This document shows, piece after piece, positions 45,322 through 54,752 of a stretch of 64,000 nt of DNA. The notes beneath the pieces were generated by a model. It searched no databases, was not told where the DNA came from, and saw nothing but the letters and a program-made list of their open reading frames with translations. Position numbers and translations under genes: made by a program. Origin of the DNA: Inquilinus sp042743185 (GTDB lineage Bacteria; Pseudomonadota; Alphaproteobacteria; DSM-16000; Inquilinaceae); NCBI RefSeq assembly GCF_042743185.1, contig NZ_JBHYMS010000004.1:124001-188000 (forward strand). The letters run 5' to 3'. How positions within the stretch are numbered: position 1 is the first letter of the stretch; the number at the start of each line of letters is the position of its first letter.

Positions 45322-45418
45322 GAGCCGCCTCTCCTGCCGTCGATTTTGTGAGTTGGATATATATGAAACGGCAATTAATGAGATGGCAATAGATTTATCA
45401 ACCGACGCCGCAGCCGGT

Positions 45419-46366
45419 TCAGAAGCTGGCGATGACGCGGAAGTCAAGCCCGTCGGCCTCGGCCAGATGCACGGCCCGGCGAGGCGCCGGCCGCGGCCGC
45501 CCCGCCAGGGCGTGCAGCGCGTCGTAGCAGGACTGGCAGAAGGAATTCGGGGTCGGCGCATGGGCCCCGAAGCTGTCGTGATAGCGCTCGAGAAAGCCGT
45601 CATTGCCGGCCGAGCGCAGCGTCGCGAGATAGGTCGCGGTGATGTGGAGGCCGGCCGAGGCGTCGGCGCCGATGCCGTACAGCACGGTCTCGTCGGTCGC
45701 CAGCGCGAAGCGGAGATGGCGGCGGTCGAGCCCGGCTGCGGCGAATTCGCGGTTGAAGGCGATCGCCTCCTGGCCCAGCAGCAGCAGGATCACGACATCG
45801 GCCCGGGTCCGCCGGATCGCCGCGAAGACCGGATCGTAGTCCCGCGCGCCGTAGGGCAGGAAGCTCTGCCCGACCAGCGTGCCGCCGCCGTCGCGGATCA
45901 GCGCGCGGGCGACGGCGCTCGACACCTGCGGCCAGACATAGTCGTTGCCGACGATGAAGAAGCGCCGGGCGCCGCGCCGCTCCGACAGCCAGTGCAGGCC
46001 AGGCTGCAGCAGCTCGGCTGCGGTGACGCCGGTCGCCGTCACGCCGGCCTCGATCCGGCCGCCCTCATATTGCGGGGTGTACAGATAGGGCCGGCGGCCG
46101 CGCACCGCCGCGGTCACCGCCTCGCGCATGTCGCTCGGATGCATGCCGACCAGCAGGTCGACCTCGTCCAGCACGATCAGGTCGTCGGCCGCCTCCGCCG
46201 CCTCCGCCACCGTGCCGCCGGCATCGCCGAGGACGAGGTCGATCGGACGGCCGCGGATGCCGCCGCGGGCGTTGATCTCCGCGACCGCCAGCAGGGCGCT
46301 GGCTTCGGTCGAGGGGGACCACAGGCCGGCCGGCCCGTCCCGCGGCAGCAGCAACCCGATCTTCAC
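45419..46366 (-). CDS. Leaderless AmiC-like amide-sensor homologue
   Basis: A 315-residue protein of the type 1 periplasmic-binding fold. GTG 46366 begins VKIGLLLPRDGPAGL with GAGGGA ahead of it; no signal peptide precedes the fold, so it should stay in the cytoplasm. Core segments: ALLAVAEINARGGIRGRPIDLVLGD, FFIVGNDYVWPQ, PNSFCQSCYDALHAL. AmiC of Pseudomonas aeruginosa (~385 residues) is a cytoplasmic amide receptor that restrains the antiterminator AmiR. No AmiR is encoded here; the nearest regulator gene is the divergent marR. It could therefore be a sensor with a different partner, or a binding protein that lost its signal. Confidence 0.8.
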   Translation of the reverse strand: MKIGLLLPRDGPAGLWSPSTEASALLAVAEINARGGIRGRPIDLVLGDAGGTVAEAAEAADDLIVLDEVDLLVGMHPSDMREAVTAAVRGRRPYLYTPQYEGGRIEAGVTATGVTAAELLQPGLHWLSERRGARRFFIVGNDYVWPQVSSAVARALIRDGGGTLVGQSFLPYGARDYDPVFAAIRRTRADVVILLLLGQEAIAFNREFAAAGLDRRHLRFALATDETVLYGIGADASAGLHITATYLATLRSAGNDGFLERYHDSFGAHAPTPNSFCQSCYDALHALAGRPRPAPRRAVHLAEADGLDFRVIASF

Positions 46367-46681
46367 GCCATGTCCCTCGCAGGCCGGCCTCGCAGGCTGG
46401 ACGCGCCGACGGAGTGCCGCATCGCCCGTCGAGCGCGGCTTCGAGTCTGTCGACGACGCGAAGCAATGTGCATGCCATCCCGGCGACATGGCCCCCGGAT
46501 GGGCTCCTGCCGCTCCGGCCGTCGCCGGCATGGCGCAAAAATCGGCGGGGCGATCCCGGGTGCCCATGTTCTGGGCAAGGGTGGCCGCCGGGGACGAAAG
46601 TCCTGTCGGTCTTGAAAGCCGGGCCAGTCCCGCGTATTTACTTCCGAACTCATCTAATGAAATTTCGATGGTCGAGAAGTC
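46367..46681. other. Divergent gap between AmiC-like and MarR genes
   Basis: 315 bases. The left two thirds are GC-rich with no gene I can support. The last ~50 bases before marR are AT-rich (TCTAATGAAATTTCGATGG) and contain the 8-bp palindrome GAAATTTC, a plausible promoter/autoregulation area. Confidence 0.45.
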
Positions 46682-47104
46682 ATGCCGCCGGAGCGCCTGG
46701 AAGATCACCTGGCCTATCTCATCGCCGGCGTGAACCGTCAATTCGAGGAAGAGCTCAGGGAGAAGCTGCGTCCCCAGGGGGTGCCGATCGAGCAGTCCCG
46801 GGTCCTCGGCCTGCTCGCCGACGGCCAGGGCCGGCCGATGACCGAACTGGCCGAGCAGGTCTTCGTCGAGGCGCCGACCCTGACCAAGATCATCGACCGC
46901 ATGGTGGCGCAGTCGCTGGTGATCCGCGCGCCCGACCCGAACGACCGGCGCCGCGTGCTGATCTACGCCACCAGGCGGGGCCAGGCGCTGTGGCAGAAGA
47001 TCGGCGGCTACGCGACCGAGCAGCAGAAGCGCGTCCTCGACCGCCTTTCCCCCGGAGACCTCGCCCGCCTGACCGAGATCCTGCGCGGCCTGATCGCGGA
47101 GTAG
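46682..47104 (+). CDS. MarR-family regulator
   Basis: A 140-residue protein of normal MarR size: helix-turn-helix MTELAEQVFVEAPTLTKIIDRM at residues ~54-75, followed by the wing with PDPNDRRRVLIYAT, whose Asp/Arg pair is the family's DNA-contact loop. It lies convergent to the monooxygenase gene across the inverted-repeat element, and near a perfect 14-bp palindrome at 47607 that resembles a MarR operator. Confidence 0.92.
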   Translation: MPPERLEDHLAYLIAGVNRQFEEELREKLRPQGVPIEQSRVLGLLADGQGRPMTELAEQVFVEAPTLTKIIDRMVAQSLVIRAPDPNDRRRVLIYATRRGQALWQKIGGYATEQQKRVLDRLSPGDLARLTEILRGLIAE

Positions 47105-47110
47105 GGGATC

Positions 47111-47255
47111 AGAGACCGTTTGGAAATGCGCTGGTGTGAGTCGGCTGGCGGTGGTTTCGAGAACCGGAGCGCAGCGGACGTTTGGGTCCGTGAGCACCGG
47201 AAGCGCAGAAACCGCCGTCAGACGGCCGCACCAGTAGCATTTCCAAGCGGTCTCT
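47111..47255. repeat. 145-bp inverted-repeat (MITE-like) element
   Basis: The outer arms 47111-47129 (AGAGACCGTTTGGAAATGC) and 47237-47255 are inverted copies with a single mismatch in 19 bases. The interior has further inward pairings, for example GGCGGTGGTTTC against GAAACCGCC. The element fills the gap between the convergent marR and monooxygenase stops almost exactly, and its last base is the first base of the latter's stop. As RNA it could act as a bidirectional terminator; as DNA it looks like a short non-autonomous repeat. Confidence 0.75.
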
Positions 47256-47554
47256 CACCGTTTCGTGCTGACCTCGTCGCAGATGTGCAGGATCACCGGC
47301 CCGTCCAGGATCGGCGTTGCCGCGGCGAAGAAGGCGGCGACGGAAGCGGAGTGGTTGTGCTTGTCCATGGCGGCGCGGTCGCGGAACCGCTCATAGGTGG
47401 TGAAGACGGCCGGCGCCTCGGCGTCGCGGGAGACGAAGAAGTCGATCGTGCCGGGCTCCGCGGCCCGGACATGCGCCGTGACGGCGAGGAGCGCCGCCTG
47501 CAGCTCGGCCTCCGCCCCCGGTTTCGCGCGCAGGATCGCCGTGATCGTGATCAT
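47255..47554 (-). CDS. ABM-fold monooxygenase (quinol monooxygenase-like)
   Basis: A 99-residue single-domain protein of the antibiotic-biosynthesis-monooxygenase/YgiN type. ITITAILRAKPGAEAELQAALLAV at the start and FFVSRDAEAPAVFTTYERFRDRAAMDKH are usual for the family. These small dimers oxidise quinols or similar aromatics, or serve in detoxification. It is divergent from a zinc alcohol dehydrogenase with a shared palindrome-containing promoter region. Confidence 0.9.
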   Translation of the reverse strand: MITITAILRAKPGAEAELQAALLAVTAHVRAAEPGTIDFFVSRDAEAPAVFTTYERFRDRAAMDKHNHSASVAAFFAAATPILDGPVILHICDEVSTKR

Positions 47555-47606
47555 CCCGTCCGGTCTCCCATGGCTGGATTTATCCGCTGTACCGTAATTT
47601 CAGATT

Positions 47607-47620
47607 GTTGAATATTCAAC
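47607..47620. promoter_or_regulatory. Candidate MarR-type operator
   Basis: GTTGAATATTCAAC is a perfect 14-bp palindrome in the 94-bp divergent gap between the monooxygenase (start 47554) and alcohol dehydrogenase (start 47649) genes. Its size and AT-rich centre suit a MarR dimer; marR is one gene away. Confidence 0.55.
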
Positions 47621-47648
47621 TAACTGAATCACTGAGAAGGAAGCCGGA

Positions 47649-48725
47649 ATGCCGGGGATGCGTCGGGCGCTGCTGCGCCGGGTCGGGGAGCCGCTGGAGA
47701 TCGGAACCGCGGCGGTACCCGAGCCGGGTCCGGGCGAGATCCTGATCCGGGTCGCCGCCTGCGGCGTCTGCCATTCCGACCTGCATGCGGTCGACGGCGA
47801 CTGGGGCGAGCCGCCGAAGATGCCGCTGATCCCCGGCCATGAGGCGACGGGCCACGTCGTGGCGCACGGCCGGGGCGTCGACCGGCCGGCGCTCGGCGCC
47901 GCCGTCGGCGTGCCCTGGATGGCCGGCGCCTGCGGCCGCTGCGCCTGGTGCCGGGCGGGGATGGAGACGATCTGCCCGGAGGGCGGCGCCACCGGCTTCA
48001 GCTGCGACGGCGGCTATGCCGAGTACATGGTGGCGCGGGCGGATTTCGTCGGCCTGATCCCCGACGGGGTCGATCTCGTCCGCATCGCCCCGATCCTGTG
48101 CGCCGGGGTCACCACCTATCGCGGCCTGCGGCGCAGCGAGGCCCGGGCCGGTGACTTCGTCGCCATCGTCGGCGCCGGCGGCCTCGGCCATGTCGCCGTG
48201 CAATACGCCCGCGCCATGGGCTTCCGCCCGATCGTGCTCGACGTCGACCCGGCCAAGCTCGACCTCGCCCGGCGGCTCGGTGCCGAAGCGGTGATCGCAG
48301 CCGGGCCCGACGCGGCCGGGGCCGTCACCGCCCTGACCGGCGGCGGCGCCGCTGCGGCGATCGTCACCGCCCCGGCGCCGGCCGCCTTCGAGCAGAGCCT
48401 GGCCCTGATCCGGCCCGGCGGCACCGCCGTCTTCATCGGCCTTCCGGGCGGCGAGCGGGATGCGATCCGGCTGTCGATCGCCGCCATCTCCAACTGGGAG
48501 AAGTCGATCCGCGGCTCCAATGTCGGCACCCGCCAGGACCTGCAGGAGGCGGTGGATTTCGCGGCCCGCGGCCTTGTGACGGCCACGGTCGAGACGGTGC
48601 CGCTCGAGCAGGTGAACGAGGCGCTGGCGCGGCTGCGACGGGGACAGGTCGCCGGCCGGCTGGTGCTCGACCTCGGCGGAGAAGGCGCAGCGCGGCAGGT
48701 GGACTCGAAACAGGTAAGCGGGTGA
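47649..48725 (+). CDS. Zinc-dependent alcohol dehydrogenase (AdhP type)
   Basis: A 358-residue medium-chain dehydrogenase. Catalytic zinc: CGVCHSD and GHEATG. Structural zinc: four Cys in CGRCAWCRAGMETIC. Rossmann motif GAGGLGHVAVQYA (~175). Members oxidise primary alcohols or reduce aldehydes with NAD. The C-terminal ~15 residues (GAARQVDSKQVSG) are an extension beyond the usual end. It is probably under the MarR regulator through the palindrome 28 bp upstream of its start. Confidence 0.94.
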   Translation: MPGMRRALLRRVGEPLEIGTAAVPEPGPGEILIRVAACGVCHSDLHAVDGDWGEPPKMPLIPGHEATGHVVAHGRGVDRPALGAAVGVPWMAGACGRCAWCRAGMETICPEGGATGFSCDGGYAEYMVARADFVGLIPDGVDLVRIAPILCAGVTTYRGLRRSEARAGDFVAIVGAGGLGHVAVQYARAMGFRPIVLDVDPAKLDLARRLGAEAVIAAGPDAAGAVTALTGGGAAAAIVTAPAPAAFEQSLALIRPGGTAVFIGLPGGERDAIRLSIAAISNWEKSIRGSNVGTRQDLQEAVDFAARGLVTATVETVPLEQVNEALARLRRGQVAGRLVLDLGGEGAARQVDSKQVSG

Positions 48726-48768
48726 AGAGAGTGGTCGAGCTACAGGTCGGCTCGTCGACGTCTGCTCC

Positions 48769-49584
48769 TTATCCGATCGCAAGATCCGCTCGGGCCGCCC
48801 ATTCGTGCCAGGAGCCGACGAACACCGCGACGTCTCGATATCCGGCGAGCCGCAGGCCGTAGAGGGCCGTCGCGGCACGGGCGCCGCGGTGGCAATAGGT
48901 GATCACCTTCTTGTCCGGCGACAGCCCGGCCGCCGCGGCCAGGGCGGTGATCTCGGCCGCCGGCCGGTAGCGGCCGCCCTCCAGCAGATCCTCCCAGAAC
49001 AGGAAGGCGGAATGCGGGATGCGGCCCGGCCGGGCGCAGCACGGATGGACGAAGCTGCCCTCGTGCTCGCTGCGGCGGCGGACGTCGAGCAGCGTCGCCC
49101 GGCCGGGATCGAGCCCCACGACCTCGTCGATGGTGGCGACGAGGTTGAGCCGCGGCGCCGGCGGTTCCGGCAGGGCCGCGCCGGCCGTCACCGCCAGGGC
49201 AGGGCCGGTGCCCGGCCGGGTCGGGCCGCCGCCGGCGATCCAGGCGTCGATGCCGCCGTCGAGGATCAGCCCGCCGGGCAGGCCGAGGAACTCCTGGAAC
49301 CACAGCCCGCGCGGCGAGATCATGCCGGTCGCCTGCTCGAAATGGACGACCGGCATGCGGCCGTCGATCCCTGCCGCCGCGAAGGCGCCGGCCGCGGCGC
49401 CCGCCATGGCGGCGATGCCGGACGGGTCGCTCTGCGGGATGAAGTAGTCGTAGACGTTCAGCCCGATCGCGCCGGGGATGGTGGCCCGCCGCCACTCCGC
49501 CTCGGGCCGCACATCGGCCAGGATCAGGCGCTCGCCGGCGGCGAGCCGGTGGCGCAACTCGGCGGCGCCGATGGTCACGGCCAT
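48769..49584 (-). CDS. Two-domain rhodanese-type sulfurtransferase
   Basis: A 271-residue protein with tandem rhodanese domains. The C-terminal one has the active loop CHRGAR (catalytic Cys) and the usual SWHEWA end. The N-terminal one has lost its Cys (VVHFEQATGM), as in SseA-type enzymes. It moves sulfane sulfur to thiophilic acceptors. Its start overlaps the OCD-like gene by 10 bases, placing it last in an operon that also has a D-cysteine desulfhydrase-like enzyme, so it may handle the sulfide released. Confidence 0.92.
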   Translation of the reverse strand: MAVTIGAAELRHRLAAGERLILADVRPEAEWRRATIPGAIGLNVYDYFIPQSDPSGIAAMAGAAAGAFAAAGIDGRMPVVHFEQATGMISPRGLWFQEFLGLPGGLILDGGIDAWIAGGGPTRPGTGPALAVTAGAALPEPPAPRLNLVATIDEVVGLDPGRATLLDVRRRSEHEGSFVHPCCARPGRIPHSAFLFWEDLLEGGRYRPAAEITALAAAAGLSPDKKVITYCHRGARAATALYGLRLAGYRDVAVFVGSWHEWAARADLAIG

Positions 49585-50600
49585 GGCCAGTCTCCTCTCT
49601 CGTCTCCCGACATCGGCAGCGTCCGGCCGATGCCCTCTGCTTCGGCCCGGGCCAGGACCCGGGCGGCCAGGGCGATGTCGAACACGTTCAGGCCGAAGCT
49701 CGACATGTAGACGGCGGCGTCCGGGGCCGGTCGCCAGCCGTCCAGCACCGCCGCCGACAGGTCGGCCGCCACCTGCTCCGCCGGGAACCGCCCGGCGCGG
49801 TGCATCTGGAACAGGCTCTTGGCGCTGGTCCGGGCGAAGTCGCCCCACAGATCGACGACGACGGCGTCGGCATCATCGATCGCGTCGAACTCGACCTCGT
49901 GATAGCCGATCTGCAGCAGGATCCGTCCCGGCCGGACCGCCCCGCGGCCGAGGATCGGCTGCGGCGCCGCGGTGCAGGCGAGGATGGCGTCGGCATCGCC
50001 CGCGGCGATCTCGGCAGGATCGTCGGCCAGGCGGATCGGCCAGGGTGCGGCCGGGCGGACCGCCGCGACCAGGGCCTTGCGCCGGGCGGGGCTGCGGTTC
50101 CAGATCGTGACCTCCTCCACCGCCGGGAACAGCGCCGCCAGCATGGCGAGATGGGCCCGGGCCTGCACCCCGGCGCCGAGCACGGCGACGCGCCGCGGTC
50201 GCCGCGGGGCGACGGTGCGGAGGGCCAGCGCCGAGACCGCGGCTGTTCGGATGGCGGTCAGCAGGGCGCTCTCGACCAGGCCGCGCGGCCGGCCGGTGGC
50301 GAGGTCGTTGACCAGGGTCAGCGACAGGATCTGCGGCGCCCCGTCCGTGGCCGGCGCCCGGTGCGCAGTCCACTTCACCCCGGCGGCGCCGAACCGGCCG
50401 CCGACCCGGGCCGCGAGCGCATAGGCCCTGGCCTGCTCCGACCCCGCCAGCGCCACCGCGGTCTCGGCCGGCATCGCGGCCTCGCCGGCCCGCATCAGGC
50501 GCAGCACCTCGGTCACGTCCTCGACCGCCAGGGCGATGTCGCTGCCGCCCAGCGCGATCACGTCCCGGCGCGAGAGGTGGCGGAGCTCGACCTCGGCCAT
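49575..50600 (-). CDS. Ornithine cyclodeaminase/mu-crystallin family protein
   Basis: A 341-residue protein. Rossmann motif VAVLGAGVQARAHLAML (~145-160), preceded by the dimerisation segment with the family Lys (GVKWTAHRA). Members are ornithine cyclodeaminases, ketimine (thiazoline/pyrroline carboxylate) reductases or alanine dehydrogenases. In this sulfur-type setting a cyclic ketimine or thiazoline reductase is attractive. It lies 7 bp after the desulfhydrase-like gene. Confidence 0.88.
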   Translation of the reverse strand: MAEVELRHLSRRDVIALGGSDIALAVEDVTEVLRLMRAGEAAMPAETAVALAGSEQARAYALAARVGGRFGAAGVKWTAHRAPATDGAPQILSLTLVNDLATGRPRGLVESALLTAIRTAAVSALALRTVAPRRPRRVAVLGAGVQARAHLAMLAALFPAVEEVTIWNRSPARRKALVAAVRPAAPWPIRLADDPAEIAAGDADAILACTAAPQPILGRGAVRPGRILLQIGYHEVEFDAIDDADAVVVDLWGDFARTSAKSLFQMHRAGRFPAEQVAADLSAAVLDGWRPAPDAAVYMSSFGLNVFDIALAARVLARAEAEGIGRTLPMSGDERGDWPWP

Positions 50601-50607
50601 GGCCGGC

Positions 50608-51603
50608 TCAGGCCTCGACCAGCGTCTTGGCGAAGGGGTACAGCGCCGGCGACCCGCCGCAATGGACGAAGACGACCCGCGATCCCGGCGGGATCGTGCC
50701 GTTGCGGCACAAGGTGATCAGCCCGTCCACCGCCTTGCCGGTGTAGACCGGGTCCAGCAGCACGCCCTCGGTCCGCGCCATGCGGTGGATCGCGGCGACG
50801 CCGCCCTCCGACGGCATGCCGTAGCCGGGGCCGACGAAGCCGTCCTCGATCGGGATGTCGGACGGCGACCAGGCCTGGTCCCAGCCCAGCAGCCTGGCGC
50901 AGTCGGCCGCCATGGCGGAGATCCGCTGCCGGAACCAGGCGGCGTCGCGGCTGACGCTGATGCCGATCACGCGGGTCTCGGGCCAGTGCCGGCGGGCGCC
51001 GACATGCAGCCCGGCCAGCGTGCCGCCCGACCCGGCGGGGACGACGACGACATCGGGCGCGGCCTGGCCGGCGGCGCGCAGCTGGGCGTCCATCTCCGCC
51101 ACCGCCCGGACATAGCCCAGCGCGCCGGTCGCGTTGGCGCCGCCGAGCGGGATGATCTGCGCCTTCTGCCCGCGCTCGCGGGCGGCGGCGGCATGCGCCT
51201 CCATCCGCGGATCGACCTGGGTGAAATAGGCGGTGGGCTCGAGGAACTCCAGCTCGGCCCCGAACAGCCGGTCGAGCAGCAGGTTGCCCTGGTACTCGGC
51301 CGGCGGGTTGCCGCGCAGCACCAGCACCGCCTTCATGCCGAACTTGCAGGCGGCGGCCGCCACCATGCGGGCGTGGTTCGACTGGTGCCCGCCGGTGGTG
51401 ATGATCACCTCGACCCCGTCGGCCAGCGCCTCGGCCATCAGGAACTCCAGCTTGCGGACCTTGTTGCCGCCGCCGCCGAAGCCGGAATAGTCGTCGCGCT
51501 TGATCGACAGCTCGATCCCCAGCTCCGCGCCGAGGCGCGGCAGCGCCTCGATCGGCGTCGGGAAGAAGCCGAGCGGAACCCGCGGGAAGTCGTCCGGTGT
51601 CAT
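50608..51603 (-). CDS. D-cysteine desulfhydrase / ACC deaminase family PLP enzyme
   Basis: A 331-residue protein of the tryptophan-synthase-beta fold. The PLP Lys is in GGGGNKVRKLE (~residue 48), then TTGGHQSNHARM and the phosphate loop PAGSGGTLAG. D-cysteine desulfhydrase and 1-aminocyclopropane-1-carboxylate deaminase share these motifs and cannot be told apart with confidence by eye. The nearby rhodanese favours sulfur release (pyruvate, ammonia, sulfide). The start overlaps the M20-like gene by four bases. Confidence 0.92.
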   Translation of the reverse strand: MTPDDFPRVPLGFFPTPIEALPRLGAELGIELSIKRDDYSGFGGGGNKVRKLEFLMAEALADGVEVIITTGGHQSNHARMVAAAACKFGMKAVLVLRGNPPAEYQGNLLLDRLFGAELEFLEPTAYFTQVDPRMEAHAAAARERGQKAQIIPLGGANATGALGYVRAVAEMDAQLRAAGQAAPDVVVVPAGSGGTLAGLHVGARRHWPETRVIGISVSRDAAWFRQRISAMAADCARLLGWDQAWSPSDIPIEDGFVGPGYGMPSEGGVAAIHRMARTEGVLLDPVYTGKAVDGLITLCRNGTIPPGSRVVFVHCGGSPALYPFAKTLVEA

Positions 51604-52975
51604 GTCTCTCGTCCTGGAGTATCGGGAAGGGAAGGGGCGCCGAGCGCGGCGAGGCGGAGCAGCCAGCTTTCGATCGAGCGCAGGAAGCGCGCCAGGCCGT
51701 CCAACGTCACGAACTCGTCGATGCCGTGGGCGTTGCCGCCATGGCCCAGCCCGCCGATCAGGAAGGCTGGGGCGATGCGGGCGAAGGCGTAGCCGGGCGC
51801 GCTGCCGATCGCCCAGGGCCAGATCTGCGGCTCGGCGCCGAGATCGCGATAGGCCGTCGCCAGCTCCGCCACGCCGGTCGCGCTCTCCGGGAAGCGGCAG
51901 CCGGGATAGGCGTCGGCCAGGTCGATGGCGACGCCGTCCGACAGTCCGCGCAGGCGGCCGCGAATGTCGTCCAGCACCACAGCGGGATCGAGGCCCGGCG
52001 GCAGGCGCAGCTCGAAGCCGGCGGCGGCCATGTGCGGCGTCACCGCCCTGCCGTCCGGCGGGTCGGTGCGCAGGGTGGAGAGGTTGAGCGAGGCGGTCGC
52101 CAGCACCGCGGCCAACCTCTCCGCCGCCGTGCCGTCGACGGCGTAACGCCGGCTGCAGCGGAAGCGCAGCTCGGCCTCCGGGTCGAACCGTTCCGCCAGC
52201 CGGGCGATGATCGCCTGAGCTTCGGCATCGAGCGGCACGGTGCCGATCGTCCCGGTGTCGCCGCCGGCGATCGCCGCCAGGGCCGAGACCAGCCGCCAAG
52301 CCGGGTTGGCGATCCAGGGAGCATTGCTGCTGTGGATCGCCGCCTCCGGCCCGCCCCAGGCGCCGCCTTCGACCCGGATCTCGCCGGTGGCGATGCCCTT
52401 GAAGCCGAGATAGATCCGCGGCGGCCCGCCGCCATATTCGCACAGCGACGGGAACAGCACCGCGTCGGCCGGGCCGGCCGGGCAGGGATCGGCGGCCAGA
52501 TAGCGCCGCAGGGCGCCGCTGCCGCTCTCCTCCTGGCCTTCGACCAGGATCTCGAGATTGACGCCGAGCCGGCCCGCCCGCAGCAGGCGCCGGGCGGCGA
52601 CCAGCATGCCGGCCAGCGGGCCCTTGTTGTTCTCGGCGCCGCGGCCGAGGAAGGCGGGGCCGAGCCCCGGCAGCTCCGCCTCGCCGCCGGTGAAGGGGGC
52701 GACGCTCCAGCCCGCCGGGTCGGCCGGCATGACGTCGTACATGTTGTAGAGCACGACCGTCCGCGGCGCTCCGATATCCAGGCGGGCATGGACGATCGGC
52801 GGATCGGCCGCGGCGGCGCCGGGGACCAGCGTCGCGCCGAGCTCGCGGACCAGCCAGTCCGACAATGCCGCGGCCATCCGCGCCAGCCCGTCGCGGTCGC
52901 CGGCGACCGAGCGGATCGGCGTCCAGGCGCGCAGCAGGTCGAGCGTCTCGGCCACAGCGGGATCGCGCGGCGCGG

Positions 52976-52979
<4 letters not shown>
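51600..52979 (-). CDS. M20-family metallopeptidase homologue with altered metal ligands
   Basis: A 459-residue protein; GTG 52979 overlaps the upstream permease stop. The M20 plan is clear: VLYNMYDVMPAD (~76-87), GRGAENNKGPLAG (~113-124), EGQEESGSG (~148-156) and NAHGIDEF near the end. Compared with family motifs HxD and DDKG, the first ligand His is Met80, and the bridging Asp is Asn117. The general-base/ligand Glu pair (E150-E151) and the final His are kept. It may use a different or weaker metal site, or a changed chemistry. It is encoded with a dipeptide-class importer and sulfur-type enzymes. Confidence 0.88.
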
Positions 52980-53890
<911 letters not shown>

Positions 53891-53897
53891 CGGCGCC

Positions 53898-54752
53898 TCA
53901 GTCGATCCGGACGTTGGTCCGGCGGATCAGCCAGTCGCCGACCAGGTTGCAGCCGACCACCAGCGCCGCGATCACCAGCCCGGGATACAGCACGATCCAG
54001 TCCGCCATCAGGATGTAGGAGCGGCCTTCGCCGATCAGGTTGCCCAGGGTGGCGGTCGGCGGCTGGACGCCGAGGCCGAGGAAGCCGACCGAGGCCTCCA
54101 GCACCACCAGCCGCGGCAGGTCGAGCGTCATCAGCACGATCTGCGGCGTCAGGATATTGGGCAGGATGTGGCGGAACAGGATGCCGGCGGTCGGCACGCC
54201 GAGCGCACGGGCCGCCCGCACGAAGTCGAGCGCCTTGACCTCCAGCGTCTTGGCGCGCGCCATGCGGGCGAAGATCGCCCAGCCGGTGACGCCGAGGATC
54301 AGCACCAGGTTCAGGATGCTGGGGCCGACCACCGCGACCACCAGCAGGATCAGCAGGATGAAGGGGATCGACAGCTGGATGTCGACCAGCCGCATGACGA
54401 TCCGGTCGGTCCAGCCACCGAAGAAGCCGGAGACCAGCCCCAGCAGCGTGCCCAGGACCACCGCGATGGTCCCGGCCAGCAGCACGATCACCAGCGACAG
54501 CCTTGTGCCGGCGATGATGCGGGCCAGCAGGTCGCGGCCGAGCTGGTCGGTGCCGAGCGGGTGCAGCGTCCCGGCCACCATCGTCATCGGCGGCTTGAAG
54601 GTGGCGGTGATGTCGGCGGCGATCGGGTCGGGCGGCCAGAGGAGCGGGCCGAAGGCGGCCAAGGCGAGCACGGCGAGCAGCAGCGGGGCGCCGACCAGGA
54701 CGTCGCCCGTGAAGCCCCGGCGCCTTCGCCGCGTCGGCGTCGCGCGGATCAA
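53898..54752 (-). CDS. ABC transporter permease, DppC type (TTG start)
   Basis: A 284-residue membrane protein. The frame is open well upstream, inside the binding-protein gene. The best start is TTG 54752, which overlaps that gene's TGA by three bases, in the style of the other junctions; no ATG or GTG fits better. GTDQLGRDLLARIIAGTRLSL, an EAA loop near DFVRAARALGVPTAG, and LGLGVQPPTATLGNLI mark the DppC class. Confidence 0.9.
   Translation of the reverse strand: MIRATPTRRRRRGFTGDVLVGAPLLLAVLALAAFGPLLWPPDPIAADITATFKPPMTMVAGTLHPLGTDQLGRDLLARIIAGTRLSLVIVLLAGTIAVVLGTLLGLVSGFFGGWTDRIVMRLVDIQLSIPFILLILLVVAVVGPSILNLVLILGVTGWAIFARMARAKTLEVKALDFVRAARALGVPTAGILFRHILPNILTPQIVLMTLDLPRLVVLEASVGFLGLGVQPPTATLGNLIGEGRSYILMADWIVLYPGLVIAALVVGCNLVGDWLIRRTNVRID

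Noticed and set aside
46367..47197. Upstream extension of the AmiC-like frame
   Set aside because: It runs antisense through marR and shows no signal peptide or homology; GTG 46366 starts exactly at the binding-protein fold.
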